Of a stretch of DNA of 64,000 nt, positions 40,926 through 52,081 are shown piece after piece. A model generated the notes under the pieces. The model ran no database searches, was not told the DNA's origin, and worked only from the letters and a program-made list of their open reading frames with translations. The position numbers and the translations under genes were made by a program. The stretch's first letter is position 1; every line of letters begins with the position of its first letter. Source of the DNA: Liopterus haemorrhoidalis (taxonomy: Eukaryota > Arthropoda > Insecta > Coleoptera > Dytiscidae). The stretch covers positions 7,808,903 through 7,872,902 of the forward strand of contig OZ020624.1 of assembly GCA_963971575.1 (NCBI GenBank), read 5' to 3'.

Positions 40926-40988
40926 ATGTTTGCCATTAAATATATCTGCGCTTTATTGTTGTGGGCTTCTACTTCTGAAGCCGCATCG
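40926..40988 (+). CDS. Carboxylesterase exon 1 (start and signal peptide)
   Basis: The ATG opens 21 codons, MFAIKYICALLLWAS and onward to EAAS, then the donor GTAAGT in phase 0. Lys5, a hydrophobic core of about ten residues and a small-residue end make a typical secretory signal peptide, so the enzyme is exported. The gene product is a type-B carboxylesterase (alpha/beta hydrolase; COesterase family), which hydrolyses carboxylic esters of xenobiotics, pheromones, hormones or lipids. Five exons (this one, 49545, 51919, 57732, 63016) join in phase to give 227 codons plus one base, roughly 40% of a usual 550-residue enzyme. The rest lies past the window. The substrate cannot be deduced from this part. 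Introns of 8.6, 2.2, 5.7 and 5.1 kb consist mostly of transposons. Confidence 0.85.
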
Positions 40989-41039
40989 GTAAGTTATTCA
41001 TCATACAATAACTAGATACATATGATAAGTTTGGTAACC

Positions 41040-41460
41040 AGACAACTGGGGCCGTAAGACAATTCGAGCCGTTCACAATTGGGGCTTTTCACAACTGGGG
41101 CCATTAACAACTGGGGCGATGGTCAATTCGGGCCGTTAAGAGTTAAAATAATTATTTTACAAGTTGGCATAAATTAAATTGCGTGTTCTTTTGAAAAAAA
41201 ATATTTTAATGGTTTGATTAAGTACATTTTGGTGGGAATTAGAATAAATAAAAAAATTGTATTTTAGGGGTTGGCTTAAGTAAATTTTCGTGTTCATTTG
41301 ATTAAAAAGAAATTGTATTTTAAGGGTTAGATTAAATAAAATTTAGTGCTCTTTTGACTACATAAATAAAAAATGTATTTTAAGGGTTGGCTTAAGTACA
41401 TTTAAGTGTTCTTTTTACTAAATAAATAAAAAATGTATTTAATTTTAGAAGTAAATATTT
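41040..41460. repeat. Two short tandem arrays in esterase intron 1
   Basis: 41040-41135 repeats CAACTGGGGCC-type units about every 20 bp. 41195-41455 repeats units of about 60-70 bp built on TGTATTTTAAGGGTTGGCTT and AAGTACATTT. Neither encodes protein. Confidence 0.75.
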
Positions 41461-41722
41461 TGAAACTAAATTTAATTAATATGCGTCAACTACGAGAAAA
41501 TCAGTTATTTTTTGTTTTACTATTTGATTTTCTTAGTTTTTTTTATGCATTATAGTATTTGTTTGTACATAGGTATTTCTCGTTTATATAAAACGTGCAA
41601 AATTTTCTAGATAAACATAATAAAAATTAAAATTTGTCTCTAATATGACTAAATTTTCAAATACATCTTCATAATATTTGCTGCTTTGTGATTCTTGCCA
41701 ATCGTAAAATTTTATTAGAATA
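41461..41722. other. No recognised feature (intron 1)
   Basis: AT-rich intronic sequence between a tandem array and the Helitron. Nothing else is visible. Confidence 0.5.
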
Positions 41723-44563
41723 CTAGCTGAGTACCCGTGCTTCGCTACGGTATATTGACGGTCTGCCATCATCGTGCAATTATTATAAGTCATGGTTCTT
41801 TATAGATCACATTGCTTACTCTCTCCTCATGTGTAGATTCACCCCGTTAAAGGCTCATTAGTGTAAAATTTTCAGTTCGTTACTAAACATGTTACTGAAT
41901 TTCATATCTCTATGTCAAGGAACGTTCTTTCGAATAAAAAATACCAATTTACCCCTTTAGGGATGAAATTTAAAAAACTTTCAAAACGCTTTCTAAATAT
42001 TTTAAATAGAAAATTATGTACCAAAATGGATGTTGTAACTCAGGAAATAAAAAGGTTTCTATAATTCACTCCAAATGTAGATTCACCGCTTTAGGGGTTG
42101 AATAGGGCAAAATCCTGAATTATTATTTTAAAAATTTGTTTGGGTAACCTTTGTAATCAAAAACCAGGTCAATATCTCATTGGTCCTAAGGTATATTGAG
42201 GAATCCTTCAAATCACATTTCACCCCTTTAGGGCTCGAATTTCGAAAAATCTCTACTTTGTGAGTGCTTACATCACGGAAGGAATATACTTCCCGAATTT
42301 CATGTCTCTATATCCACGGGAAGTTCTATCGAATAAAAATACCCATTTAGCCCTTTAGAGGCGAAATTTAAAAAAACTGTCAATACTATTTCGATATATT
42401 TGAAAAAGACACCAGTGTGCCAAAAAGGAATGTTATAACTCAATAAACACAGAAAATACGACGGGTTGTATAATTCACCCCGATTATAGATTTACCCCTT
42501 TAGGGGTTGATTAGGAAAGAATCCTGAAATTAATTTTGCGGCATTTGTATAGGTAATCTTTATAAGCACAAGCCAAGTCGATATCTTATTGGTTCTAAGA
42601 GATATTAAGGAATCCTTGATATCACATTTCACCCCTTTAGGGGTTGAATTTAGAAAAATCTCGTCATAGAGGGAATATACTTTACGAATTTCATGTATCT
42701 TGTCCAGAGGACGTTCTATCGAGTTGAAAATACCCATTTACCCTTTTAGGTGTGAAATTTTAAAAAACTGTCAAAACCAATTCGAGATATTTTAAAAAGA
42801 CACCGATATGCCAAAAAGGAATGGTGTAAGTCAATAAACACAGTAAATACGAAGGGTTCGTTAATTCACCCCATAGGGTTTGATTTAGACAAAATCCTGA
42901 AATAAGTTTTCGGCATTTATATGGGTAATCTTTTTAAGCAAAATCCGAGACGAAATCTTATTGGTCCTAAGAGGTATTGAGGAATTCTTGTAATCACATT
43001 TCACCCCTTTTCACCCCTTGGGGGTTGAATTTCGAAAAATCTCGTCAATGGGTGCTTACCTCATGGAGGGAATATACTTTGCGAATATTATGTATCTATG
43101 TCCAAGTGATGTTCTATCAAATTAAAAATACCCATTTACCCCTTTAGGGGTGAAAATTTGAAAAACTGTCAAAAGCATTTCGAGATATTTTAAAAAGACA
43201 TCTACAGTACCTAGACAAAATATTATAACCACTTATGATTTTTTAAAAATCCATTGTTTTACACAAAATCAACAAACTAGTAATACAACAATTTTATTTT
43301 TATTTTGTATTTTATTATTTCAAATTATTTTAGTACATTTATAAAATGTTTTTTAATATTTTGTGTTGCCCCCCTTTTCTTTTATTACTGCCGCAATTCT
43401 TCGAGGCATACTCTCAATTTCTAGAGAGACATACCATATTTTTTTAATATTATCTATTAAAACTTGTTTATTAGTATTATTTAAATCATAAATAAGTCTT
43501 TCCAGGAGGTTCCAAACATTTTCTATAGAATTGATATCCGGCGAATTACCTGGCCAGGACAAAATCGGTACTTTTTGTTCTTGCAAATCAGTCTCAGAAT
43601 AAAAATACAGAGTTGAAGATGTTTAAAATAGCTTATCTTTTAATAAATACACGATATGTTAAAGAAATAAATAAAGTAGCATATGATTATATGTCGGAAT
43701 TTTTATTAAACAGTTGTTTTTCTAAGTGGTTATAATATTTTGTCTAGGTACTGTATATGCCAAATAGGAATTTTATAACTCAACCAACACAGAAAATACG
43801 GCGAGTTCTATAATTGTCCCTGATTGTAGATTCGCCCTTTTAGGGGATGATTAGGAAAATCTTGAAATAGGTTTTTTAACATTTTAATGGATAATCTTTA
43901 TAAGCAAAAACCAAGGCGATATATTATTGACCTAAAAGAAATTGAGGAATCCGTGTAAACACATTTCACCCCTTTTCACCCCTGAGAGGTCGAATTTTGA
44001 AAAATGATTTCTTAGGGGGTTCTTAAGTCATAAAAGGGATATACTCCCCGAATTTTATGTTTCTTTGTCAAGACGAAATTCTATTGAATAAAAAATACCA
44101 ATTTAGCCCTTTAGGGGTGAAATTTAAAAAAACTGTCAAAACACTTTCTAAATATTTTAAAAAGACACCTATATGCCAAAAAGGAATGTTATAACACAAT
44201 AAACACAGAAGATGCGAAGGGTTCTATAATTCACCCTGATTGTAGATTCACCCCTTTAGAAGTCGATTAGCACAAAATCCTGAAATAAGTTTTTTAATAT
44301 TTACATGAGTAATCTTTGTAAGCAAAAACCAAGTCGATATCTTATTGGACCTAAGAGATATTAAGGAAACCGTGAAGCCACATTTTACCCTTTTTAACCC
44401 CTTTTTCACCCACTTAGAGGATGAGTTTCGAAAAATCCGTTCTTAGTGGGTGCTTACGTCATGGAGGGAATATACTCGCCGAATTTCATGATTGTAGGTT
44501 CAATGGTTTGGGCTGGGCGTTGATTATGAGTAGGTAGCTTAGTTACGATTTTATATATACAGA
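41723..44563 (-). mobile_element. Non-autonomous Helitron with internal tandem repeats
   Basis: Read on the - strand it begins TCTGTATATATAAAATCG at 44563 and ends with the hairpin CCGTAGCGAAGCACGG then GTACTCAGCTAG at 41723. It sits exactly between A and T, the Helitron target. The interior (about 41850-44520) consists of about six imperfect units of 375-416 bp, each with CACCCCTTTAGGGGTTGA and AAATCCTGAAAT motifs. No Rep/helicase is encoded. A 549-bp Tc1 derivative is inserted at 43205. Confidence 0.88.
43205..43753 (-). mobile_element. Tc1-like deletion derivative within the Helitron
   Basis: TIRs CAGTACCTAGACAAAATATT and its inverse extend about 30 bp, flanked by TA. The - strand frame 43353-43586 encodes the Tc1 C-terminus: ILSWPGNSPDINSIENVWNL (third catalytic residue in the PIE-like SIEN) and LVDN-like LIDNIKKIW. 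The first two catalytic Asp residues and the DNA-binding domain are deleted. Confidence 0.88.
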
Positions 44564-44699
44564 TTATCTTCGAATGCACGTGTACATAAACATTTTCTAT
44601 TGGTTCAGAATTTAATGAGTGCGGGGAATATATAGTCAAAAGAGCACCAATTTCTACTTAGCTTTAGTACGCAAATATGCCTGTTAAATTAGGCAATTA

Positions 44700-45190
44700 T
44701 GCCTGTATGGCTGTCCGCATTGCCAACATAATTTCTATTATAAAAAAATACTGTTTTAATTTATGCTGCCAACATTTTATATTATCATAAACAAGAATAC
44801 TGTATTATATCGACATTATAAGAAGTTTATACTTATTGTTATAATAAAATTATATATTTTAATAATGTATTTAATACAATACAGAGCTACAATAATTGAG
44901 ATAAAATGTATCGACTTATACGTTAATACAGGTGTAATATATTCTTTATTGTAGTATCTTTATTGTAGAATGAAATGAAATATCCATATTTGTTTATAAT
45001 AATTCAAAATGTGCGGCTGCGCAGACAGTTCAAAACTAGTAGATTCCTGACGGTAACTTAAGAACAAAATTACTGTTGCAGATGGCAGCATCAGAGATTT
45101 AAACATCAAGTGTAAAAGCATACCGATGTTAAACATCGGTGAACTTTAAGTTCACTCGTCTTAAAGATCTAGTGTGAAAAGGGTATGAGA
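44700..45190 (+). repeat. Repeat family Y, copy 2
   Basis: The segment 44705-44955 matches the inverse of 18640-18890; the segment at 45122-45187 (GATGTTAAACATCGG..TAGTGTGAAAAGGGTAT) matches 18980-19016. No protein is encoded. Confidence 0.65.
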
Positions 45191-45554
45191 CGGTGTTCGT
45201 ATATAAAATACAAACGTTTCTTGTTATCTATAGCTGGAACAATATACCCATGTATTACAGAGAAAAGTCAGTTACTAAATTAAATAATCATTTTTAGTGG
45301 CATAAGAAAGATAATAGGTTTTTTAACATGAACATTTATTTTGCTTATTTCACTTCATACTCTTGTACGTATATTTTACTTTGATTCACTGTGTAACCTT
45401 TTAAAATGACAACAAGCACCAGACACCATGATAATAGCTAAAAATGAATCCTTAAAATAAACCTTAATAATCCAGTATTATGTCTAAATATAAGTTTGTG
45501 ACAATCGATGATATTAAAAGTAATAGAAAACATAATTAAATAATAGAAGTAATA

Positions 45555-45990
45555 AAACAGGTAGAGGAATTTTTGGATTGCAGCGTCGTGTTGTTGGAAT
45601 TATCAGTGGTTTAGCCTACAGAGAGGATTGCAAAAATGCTTTCATTGCTTTGGGTATTCTGACTTTTCCCTGTCTAAATATATATTATTGTTTGACTCAC
45701 GTACATTTTAATTCAAAGGAATCTTCAAAAAGAATGTTCATAATTATAACACAAGGGGCAGACTTAATACGACCTAATTACGTAAGACTATCCACAACAA
45801 GGTATTCGGTATTCATTAAACTATTTTGCTATTAAATTATGTACTACCAAGTGGGATTAAGAGTTTATCAAATAATAACTTTGCGTCAAAGATAAAAGAT
45901 TATTTGAAGAACAAAGCATATTATAGTTTTGATGAATACCTGTTGGGTGATTTCAGTGCACTGAAGGAGTATTCATGAGCCTTTTTTCTC
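45555..45990 (+). pseudogene. LINE reverse transcriptase C-terminal relic
   Basis: The frame 45578-45835 reads LQRRVVGIISGLAYREDCKN, then AFIALGILTFPCLNIYYCL, the conserved tail of CR1/Jockey-group RTs. An early stop and frameshift come before NFASKIKDYLKNKAYYSFDE-like text at 45880-45945. It lies in esterase intron 1, in the sense orientation. Confidence 0.8.
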
Positions 45991-46059
45991 TATCATTATT
46001 TTTTCTTCTCTATCATTATTTTTTGCAAATTATTTTTAAAGATTTTTATATATATATAC

Positions 46060-46465
46060 AGTCTGTTCCAAACGGTTAGGCGGAACTAAATGGGAATTTC
46101 GTTCTTTTAGGTTGTCACGAGAAGGGATCTTGCTTGGGTTATTTCATTTTTCACGTTGGAATGTCACAATTTAAAATTCCAACAATGAAACCATGGAAAC
46201 GAATGACATGTCAAAATTAAATTATTATTTTTTATATATTTTAATGACAAAAAAATTAATAAATGGGAAATTTGTTTTAAGAATGACACAAAAAATCAAA
46301 ATATAAAGAAAATGACAATTTAAAATGATATTAACCTTAACCAAAAAAATATTTATTGTAAGTATGATATACAAAGCTTAAACAAAACGGTCGAAAAGCA
46401 CGATTTAAACGATGAAAGTAACTAGATTGCAAAATCTAGTTCCGCCTAACCGTTTGGAACAGACT
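46060..46465. mobile_element. Family A MITE, complete copy
   Basis: Inverted ends AGTCTGTTCCAAACGGTTAG and onward to GCGGAACTA (29 bp, matching the right end exactly) bound 406 bp. The target duplication is not clear. A degraded copy is at 27129-27552. Confidence 0.85.
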
Positions 46466-46750
46466 TTTTGTAGGTATATTTATTTATTTTTTTCTTGATG
46501 TATTTTTCATTTTTAATGTAACTAACCATGTATACTTTTGACGACTGTAAAATATTGTAATTTATTATTATTATAATTACTTGCATAAAAAAATTGCTTC
46601 GTTGTCTAAGTCTAAACGTTCATTAAAGTAGCACTGATAGTGATATAACAATAATCTTACAACGATTTAACAAATATATGACTTAGAAGTAACGTGATTT
46701 GAATACAACGCCCACTGCTAAAATAGAGTTAAGGGTGCGCACAACCGTAC

Positions 46751-47458
46751 AGTTTCCTATACAAGACTAACAACCTGAAATAAAGTTAGTAACAATCTAT
46801 ACATAAAAATTTTCAGCGAATTTTTATCTACCTAATAGGATATTTTTAACTGTCAAAAGAACTGTCATGTAATTGTAAATAAACAACTTGCGTTATAGAC
46901 GTCATCTTGTAAACCATTCGACGCATATTTGTGTACGACGCGGCAAATTGTAGCTAAAGGTTCATTCCACAAACATGTTTGGAGATAATTTGTTCTATTG
47001 TGAAAATTACTTATAGTTATTGTACTTGGTAATCTACTTTTGCCGCCACCTCGAATCTGCCGCGGTTCTCAATATAGGTGCGGCGGATAGAAATGTGTCA
47101 TTTTATGTAAAGAACACTTGTACCAAGTGGCATTTCTTTATCATCAAGTATAATATTTTTCGACGAAGGCTCTAAACTATAAACAATCATGTCGAAAAAA
47201 ATGTTAACGTATTATGTGAAAATTTCTACACAAAACTATATAAATATAAAAATTATTTGAAACCAACAAATATATTTAAAAAATTACAGAACATTGTTGT
47301 GTAATACCTATTATTAAGTTATTTAGCATTAACATTTTTACAATATTTTTTTCTACAATCAAAAATATCCTATTAGATAGATAAAAATTCTGTGCAAAAT
47401 TTGATGTATAGATTGTCACTAATTTTATTTCAGATTGTTAGTTTTGTATAAGAAACTA
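46751..47458. mobile_element. MITE or small transposon with about 95-bp inverted ends
   Basis: The left arm runs AGTTTCCTATACAAGACTAA ... CAATCTATACAT ... CTAATAGGATATTTTTA, and the inverse appears at 47355-47458 with few mismatches. The interior has no conserved frame. Superfamily unknown. Confidence 0.75.
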
Positions 47459-47504
47459 ATAATCTCTGGGGGTTGTACGTAGCGTTAATAATCATATCCT
47501 CGGA

Positions 47505-47866
47505 CGAAGAAGACGTCTGATTTAAAATATTAGATGCAAAAGCGGTTGGTAGGTAATATATTTGGGGGGACACGTTTTGATCCATATATTGCAATGGTGT
47601 CCGCGGATGCCTACGGACCGCGGGCCTAATCTGACCCAACAATAAATTTCAAACGGCTCACATGAAATTTCTGTCCTTTGTTTTTTTAGGATCGTGCTCT
47701 CCCCTTGCTCAAAAGATTTTCGGAATTTCTCCACTCTCCCTGTCCTTAATTGATTTTCAGAATTTCTTCCTCACGTACTCAAATGATTTTTAGAATTTCG
47801 CCCATCCGTCCTCTGTGATTTTTAAATATCTGGTCCCCAATCCAACTCAATCTGGCTTGTGAAACA
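47505..47866. repeat. Dispersed repeat family V, copy 2
   Basis: Collinear with 476-750: GGGGGGACACGTTTTGATCC, GACCCAACAATAAATTTCAA, ACGGCTCACATGAAATTTCT, CTCAAAAGATTTTCGGAATT. Confidence 0.55.
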
Positions 47867-47868
47867 TA

Positions 47869-49143
47869 CCAGGTCTACAAGTATGAAATGCGGATTTTGT
47901 TTTTTAAATAAAACACATTAAACTCAAAAGAACAGTAAAAGTTTATTTATTCAAAGTATGCTCCATTAGAAGTTATACATTTTTCCCATCTTTCAGGCAA
48001 TTTGTGAATACCTCCCCTGTAGAACTCTTCCCCTTTCCCCGCAAACCATTCATCTAGCCATTCTTTCACATTTTCATATGAACAAAAGTGCTGCTCGGCA
48101 AGTGCGTGACCCATCGATGCGAACAAGTGGTAACCTGAAGGGGTCAAGTCTGGTGAGTAAGCGGCATGGGGTAGCACTTCCCACTTGAGTGCCTCCAATG
48201 TGTTGCAAACTGCTTTTGCCTTATGTGATGGAGAGTTATCGTGAAGAAAGATTACCTTGTGCTGTCTTCTTTCGTATTCTGGTCGTTTTATGAGCAGCAA
48301 ATGGTTCAATTCGATCAGTTGTTGTTTGTAGCGTTGGGTATTAACTGTTTCACCAGGTTTTAACAATTCATAATAGACCACACCCTTTTGGTCCCACCAA
48401 GTACAGAGCATCGTCTTTTTGCCAAAGCGATTCGGTCTTGCAGTTGATGTGGATGGTGAGCCTGGATTCGCCCATGATTTTTTGCGTTTGCGATTATCAA
48501 AATAAATACATTTTTCATCGCCAGTAATGATGCGATGCAAAAAAGACTTTCTTTCTATCGTGCAAGCAAAATTTCACAAGTGTTTTTGCGTTTTTCCATC
48601 TGCCTCTCATTCAATGCATGTGGAACCCATCTGCCGACTTTCTGGATCTTACCCATCTCTCGTAGGCGATTGGAAACAGCTTGTTGACTAACGCCTAACT
48701 GCTCTGCTAGTTGTTTTTATGATTGACTATCGTCTTCCTGTAGCAATGTTTCCAATTTTGTATCTTTGGAGGTTTTCCATGTTCTTTGTCTGTAAGATCG
48801 AAGTCACCACTTTTGAAACGCCGAAACCATCGTTCACACGTATCTTGCAATGGAGCATATTCACCATAAGCTTCTCGAAGCAGTCGGTATGATTTAGAAG
48901 CAGTTTTTTTCAAATGAACACGAAACAATAGTACTGTCCGCGAATGCTCTTTATTGGCACAAAATTTGACATTTTTAACACAGTAAAACAAAACTTTATG
49001 ATCACTTTTCAAATTATAACCTATACGCATTTGACACTTTATGATAACTTAACAAAACGCCATATGTGTTGAAACTTTAAACTATACACTCAGTTTGCGC
49101 GGCAAGTTTGAAAAAAATCCGCATTTCATACTTGTAGACCTGA
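47869..49143 (-). mobile_element. Mariner transposon, copy 2, both ends present
   Basis: TIRs CCAGGTCTACAAGTATGAAA (left) and the inverse with TCAGGTCTAC (right) extend about 27 bp. TA duplicates lie at 47867-47868 and 49144-49145. At 1275 bp it has the usual mariner length. It lies antisense in esterase intron 1. The transposase is broken (see 47947-49030). Confidence 0.92.
47947..49030 (-). pseudogene. Mariner transposase, inactivated
   Basis: The N-terminal part 48707-49030 reads SRTVLLFRVHLKKTASKSYR and TCERWFRRFKSGDFDLTDKE. A stop in DDSQS*KQLAEQ and a 1-bp deletion near 48550 break the frame. The catalytic part 47947-48540 has ITGDEKCIYFDN (first Asp) and FLHDNSPSHKA (second Asp). In YSPDLTPSGYHLF Gly occupies the third catalytic position (34 residues on), where mariners have Asp. 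The C-terminal LPERWEKCITSNGAYFE is complete. The enzyme is dead by three independent lesions. Confidence 0.9.
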
Positions 49144-49544
49144 TATTTAGAATTCATATACACCATGTATCAAGGTAGAGGAAACACGATTTTTCTCAAA
49201 AACGCGATGTGTAAGTTGGTAAAAAAAAATTAATGACCTAAGTTGACCATAATAACATTAATAATGATTAAAAATATTTCGGTTTCAAATTATACTATTT
49301 CATACATACACTTGCTAATTATATATGTACAATTAGAACTACAACTTTTAATACGTATTGTTTTAAGGATGTATTTCTTGAATAAGAACAAATATTTTAT
49401 TTTGTCCGGCGTATCAAATTTTTCAATTTTTTTTCACATTTCAAATACACTTGAAACCGGATAACATGACCCGATAATTTTTAGTTTTTAGTTGAATTCT
49501 GTATTATTACAAACGTCTGAATATTCCATTTATCCTGATTCTAG

Positions 49545-49682
49545 GGAGATAGATTAACTGTAGCCGTACCTGATGGAAGTTTATCTGGAGTAGAAGCTGA
49601 GACTGATGAGACCCATGTCCCATTCTGGGCTTTCATGGGCATTCCTTACGCAGCACCACCAACTGGTAATCTTCGATTTCAG
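49545..49682 (+). CDS. Carboxylesterase exon 2
   Basis: The acceptor CTAG precedes GGA GAT AGA. The 46 codons carry LTVAVPDGSLSGVEAE and WAFMGIPYAAPPTGNLRFQ, the N-terminal beta strands and the GIPYA-PP-G-LRF signature of type-B carboxylesterases. The donor GTAAAT follows CAG. Both boundaries are phase 0, matching exons 1 and 3. Confidence 0.93.
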
Positions 49683-49750
49683 GTAAATACTTGTCTCTGG
49701 CCTGTATTCTTATATTTTAGCAAAGAGATCTATGCTAACTTTATTACCTA

Positions 49751-51035
49751 CAGTTACTCACAAAATTGAGCGTACAAAAGTTTTAGAAATGTACCTCTTA
49801 GGTAAAGATGCCTATAAAACAGATTATTTAAACCAATTATTTTTTTTTCTAAACTACATCTTAGAGATACAAAACTATTATAAATGGTATAAAATTAAAT
49901 AATATTTACTAAACATTTGTTAAAGAAAACGAAAAATATATACATTTTCAGAGATACAAAATTGAGCGTACAAAAAGTAGTAATACTAATAAAATAATTA
50001 GAAAACAATCAGTTAATTTAAATTAATATTTTGTCGCTTCTTGCTTCTATTACTGCTTGAAGGCGATTTGGCATAGACTGCACTAATTTTCCACAAACTT
50101 CTGCTGGTATATTATTCCACTCTTCTTGAAGTTTCGTTTTAAAATAATTTTTATTAGAAAATGAATTTGTTTTTATCCGAACTTTTAATTCACTCCAAAA
50201 ATTTTCAATTGGATTGAGATCAGGCGATTGTGGCGGTGTTTTGAGTAATTTTGGTGCATTGTATAACAGCCATTCCTTTACAATAAGCGCAGTATGTTTG
50301 GGATCGTTATCTTGTTGGAAATAATAATCTGGTGGCATATCTAATTTTTCTGCAGTAGCCATAAGATTATTTTTCAAGATGTTTAGATATTTCCATTTAT
50401 CCATGATCCCTTCTATAAATTCTAAATTACCTGGGCCGTTTGAGCCCATAGCACCCCACAACATAACTGATCCGCCTCCATGTTTTACTTTCGGAACAGT
50501 ATTAATTTTTTTAAATTTTGTATTCCAAAACAATTTTCTCCAAACAGGTTTCCGCCAAACAATTTGTCTGCCGTCCGACCCAAATAAATTAATTTTCGTC
50601 TCGTCAGAAAAAATAACTTTATTCCAGAAGCTAATTGGTTTGTTTACATACATTTTTGCAAATTCTAAGCGTTTATTTTTATTCGTTTTTGAAACCAATG
50701 GTTTCTTGCGTGCAATTCGACCATTGTAGTTATTTTTCCGGAGTACTCGGCGGACTGTTTCTACTGAAATTTGTTTATTTAACCTTTGTGGCAAATCTGA
50801 CGTTAACTGGGGTACGCTAATTTTAGGACCTTGCTTGATTTTTCGCAAAATAAATCTTTCATCCACAGTTGATATCAATTTTTTTCTGCCTCTGCCCGTT
50901 TTGTTTTGGATTGTACCTTCATATTTTAATTTATTTATTATTTTTTGAATTGTGGAATGTCTTCGGTTTACTATATCACCTATTTCACGCATTGTATGAC
51001 CCCGGGCGTATAATTTAACTATTAGTTTTCGTAGC
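49751..51035 (-). mobile_element. Tc1-like transposon, right end truncated
   Basis: The left end CAGTTACTCACAAAATTGAG is preceded by TA, and a direct repeat of its core (ACAAAATTGAGCGTACAAAA) occurs at 49957, an IR/DR arrangement. The right end is missing: the transposase N-terminus breaks off at about 51035. It lies antisense in esterase intron 2. Confidence 0.88.
50018..50992 (-). CDS. Tc1 transposase, nearly complete (DD34E)
   Basis: The 324-residue open frame holds the second half of the paired DNA-binding region (HSTIQKIINKLKYEGTIQNK, the GRGRKK linker, VETVRRVLRKNNYNGRIARK). The catalytic residues are D130 (VIFSDETKINLFG), D228 (YYFQQDNDPKHTA) and E263 (SPDLNPIENFWSEL), with 34 residues between the last two. 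SVMLWGAMGSNG and WNNIPAEVCGKLVQSMP are in place. In-frame sequence upstream of the ATG (KLIVKLYARGHT) is the tail of the first helix-turn-helix, whose start is lost. The catalytic core looks intact, but the element lacks one TIR and the protein its N-terminus. Confidence 0.9.
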   Translation of the reverse strand: MREIGDIVNRRHSTIQKIINKLKYEGTIQNKTGRGRKKLISTVDERFILRKIKQGPKISVPQLTSDLPQRLNKQISVETVRRVLRKNNYNGRIARKKPLVSKTNKNKRLEFAKMYVNKPISFWNKVIFSDETKINLFGSDGRQIVWRKPVWRKLFWNTKFKKINTVPKVKHGGGSVMLWGAMGSNGPGNLEFIEGIMDKWKYLNILKNNLMATAEKLDMPPDYYFQQDNDPKHTALIVKEWLLYNAPKLLKTPPQSPDLNPIENFWSELKVRIKTNSFSNKNYFKTKLQEEWNNIPAEVCGKLVQSMPNRLQAVIEARSDKILI

Positions 51036-51149
51036 CCCCTAGCTCTATACTATAGAATAAGTGCGAGTGGAAAAGCGCGTAGTATGCTGTTAAGAGGATG
51101 TCATGAGAGACGAGCTGAGAGGTCTTCTTAATAAAAAAAGAGATGCAGA

Positions 51150-51640
51150 TAAGCTTTTTTTAAAGAGAATCAGTGTGACTTGTCCAAGAAAGTTTTGAGT
51201 CCAGAGTGAAACCTGAAAGTTTCACCACCATTGTTCCACAAGAATGACTTGAGTTAGAGGAAAATATGATTTTCTGGGTTTTAGCCACATTAATAGTGAG
51301 TAAATTGGAATTGAACCAATCACAAGCTTTAGCTAGAGAAGCTTCGGCAGATTCAGTTAGTAAATCCACATCTCCAAGAGTTCACCTGCAAAAAGTAAAC
51401 AGTCATTGTGACCTAAGTAAGAAGGAAGGTCATTGACGTATATGATGAAGAGAAGGGGCCAAGTACACTACCCTGAGGAACGCCATGGGATAGAGATTAT
51501 TCGAACATTTATTGTCAATATTAATTATTGGCTTCGACCCTGTAAGGTGGATCTCAATAGATTCAGCGGCGTTCCCCTGACTCCATAACATTCCAGTTTA
51601 TCACATAGAATGTCGTGAGAAACACAGTCAAATGCCTTAG
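51150..51640 (-). pseudogene. CR1/Jockey-type RT fragment
   Basis: The - strand gives text close to HGVPQGSVLGPLLF, IYVNDLPSYLGHNDCLLFA and EASLAKACDWFNSNLLTINV with small indels. The FADD motif is reduced to LFAGE, so the active site is gone. It lies in esterase intron 2. Confidence 0.7.
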
Positions 51641-51918
51641 TATTTTTTTTTTAACCCACGAACTTTTGAAGTTTTCCTCTATATTAGTTAGATAATAGTA
51701 CAGGCATGCCAGATTTGAACTTGACAGGTCCAGCTGTTTAGTCACAATTTCTATGGAACAGACAGACCGACACATGAAGATATAGGAATTTTTTGGCTTT
51801 ACCTACACATTGCCAAAAAAATTTTTTTGCGAACATTTAATTTTATATGCAACACTGGCGAATTATTATTATAGCAATAATTTATATAAGTTTATAATTT
51901 TGTACTGTATGTTCCTAG

Positions 51919-52047
51919 CCACCGCAACCACCAAAAGCTTGGTCTGGTGTCCGAGATGCAAGTCAGGAAGGAAGTATGTGTACTCAGAATTCCAACCCTG
52001 TCCAAGGAACTGAAGATTGTTTATTTCTCAACGTTTTTACGACAATT
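51919..52047 (+). CDS. Carboxylesterase exon 3
   Basis: After the acceptor CCTAG, 43 codons read PPQPPKAWSGVRDAS, GSMCTQ and GTEDCLFLNVFTT, then the donor GTAAGT (phase 0). The EDCL-LNV motif is the second esterase signature; the two Cys residues (in MCTQ and EDCL) form the conserved N-terminal disulfide. Confidence 0.93.
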
Positions 52048-52081
52048 GTAAGTCCGATTATAATTTTAAGAACATGTTTTA

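Noticed and set aside
41723..44563. CRISPR-like array, because of regularly spaced repeats
   Set aside because: Units are about 400 bp, imperfect, in an insect-like genome and enclosed by Helitron ends.
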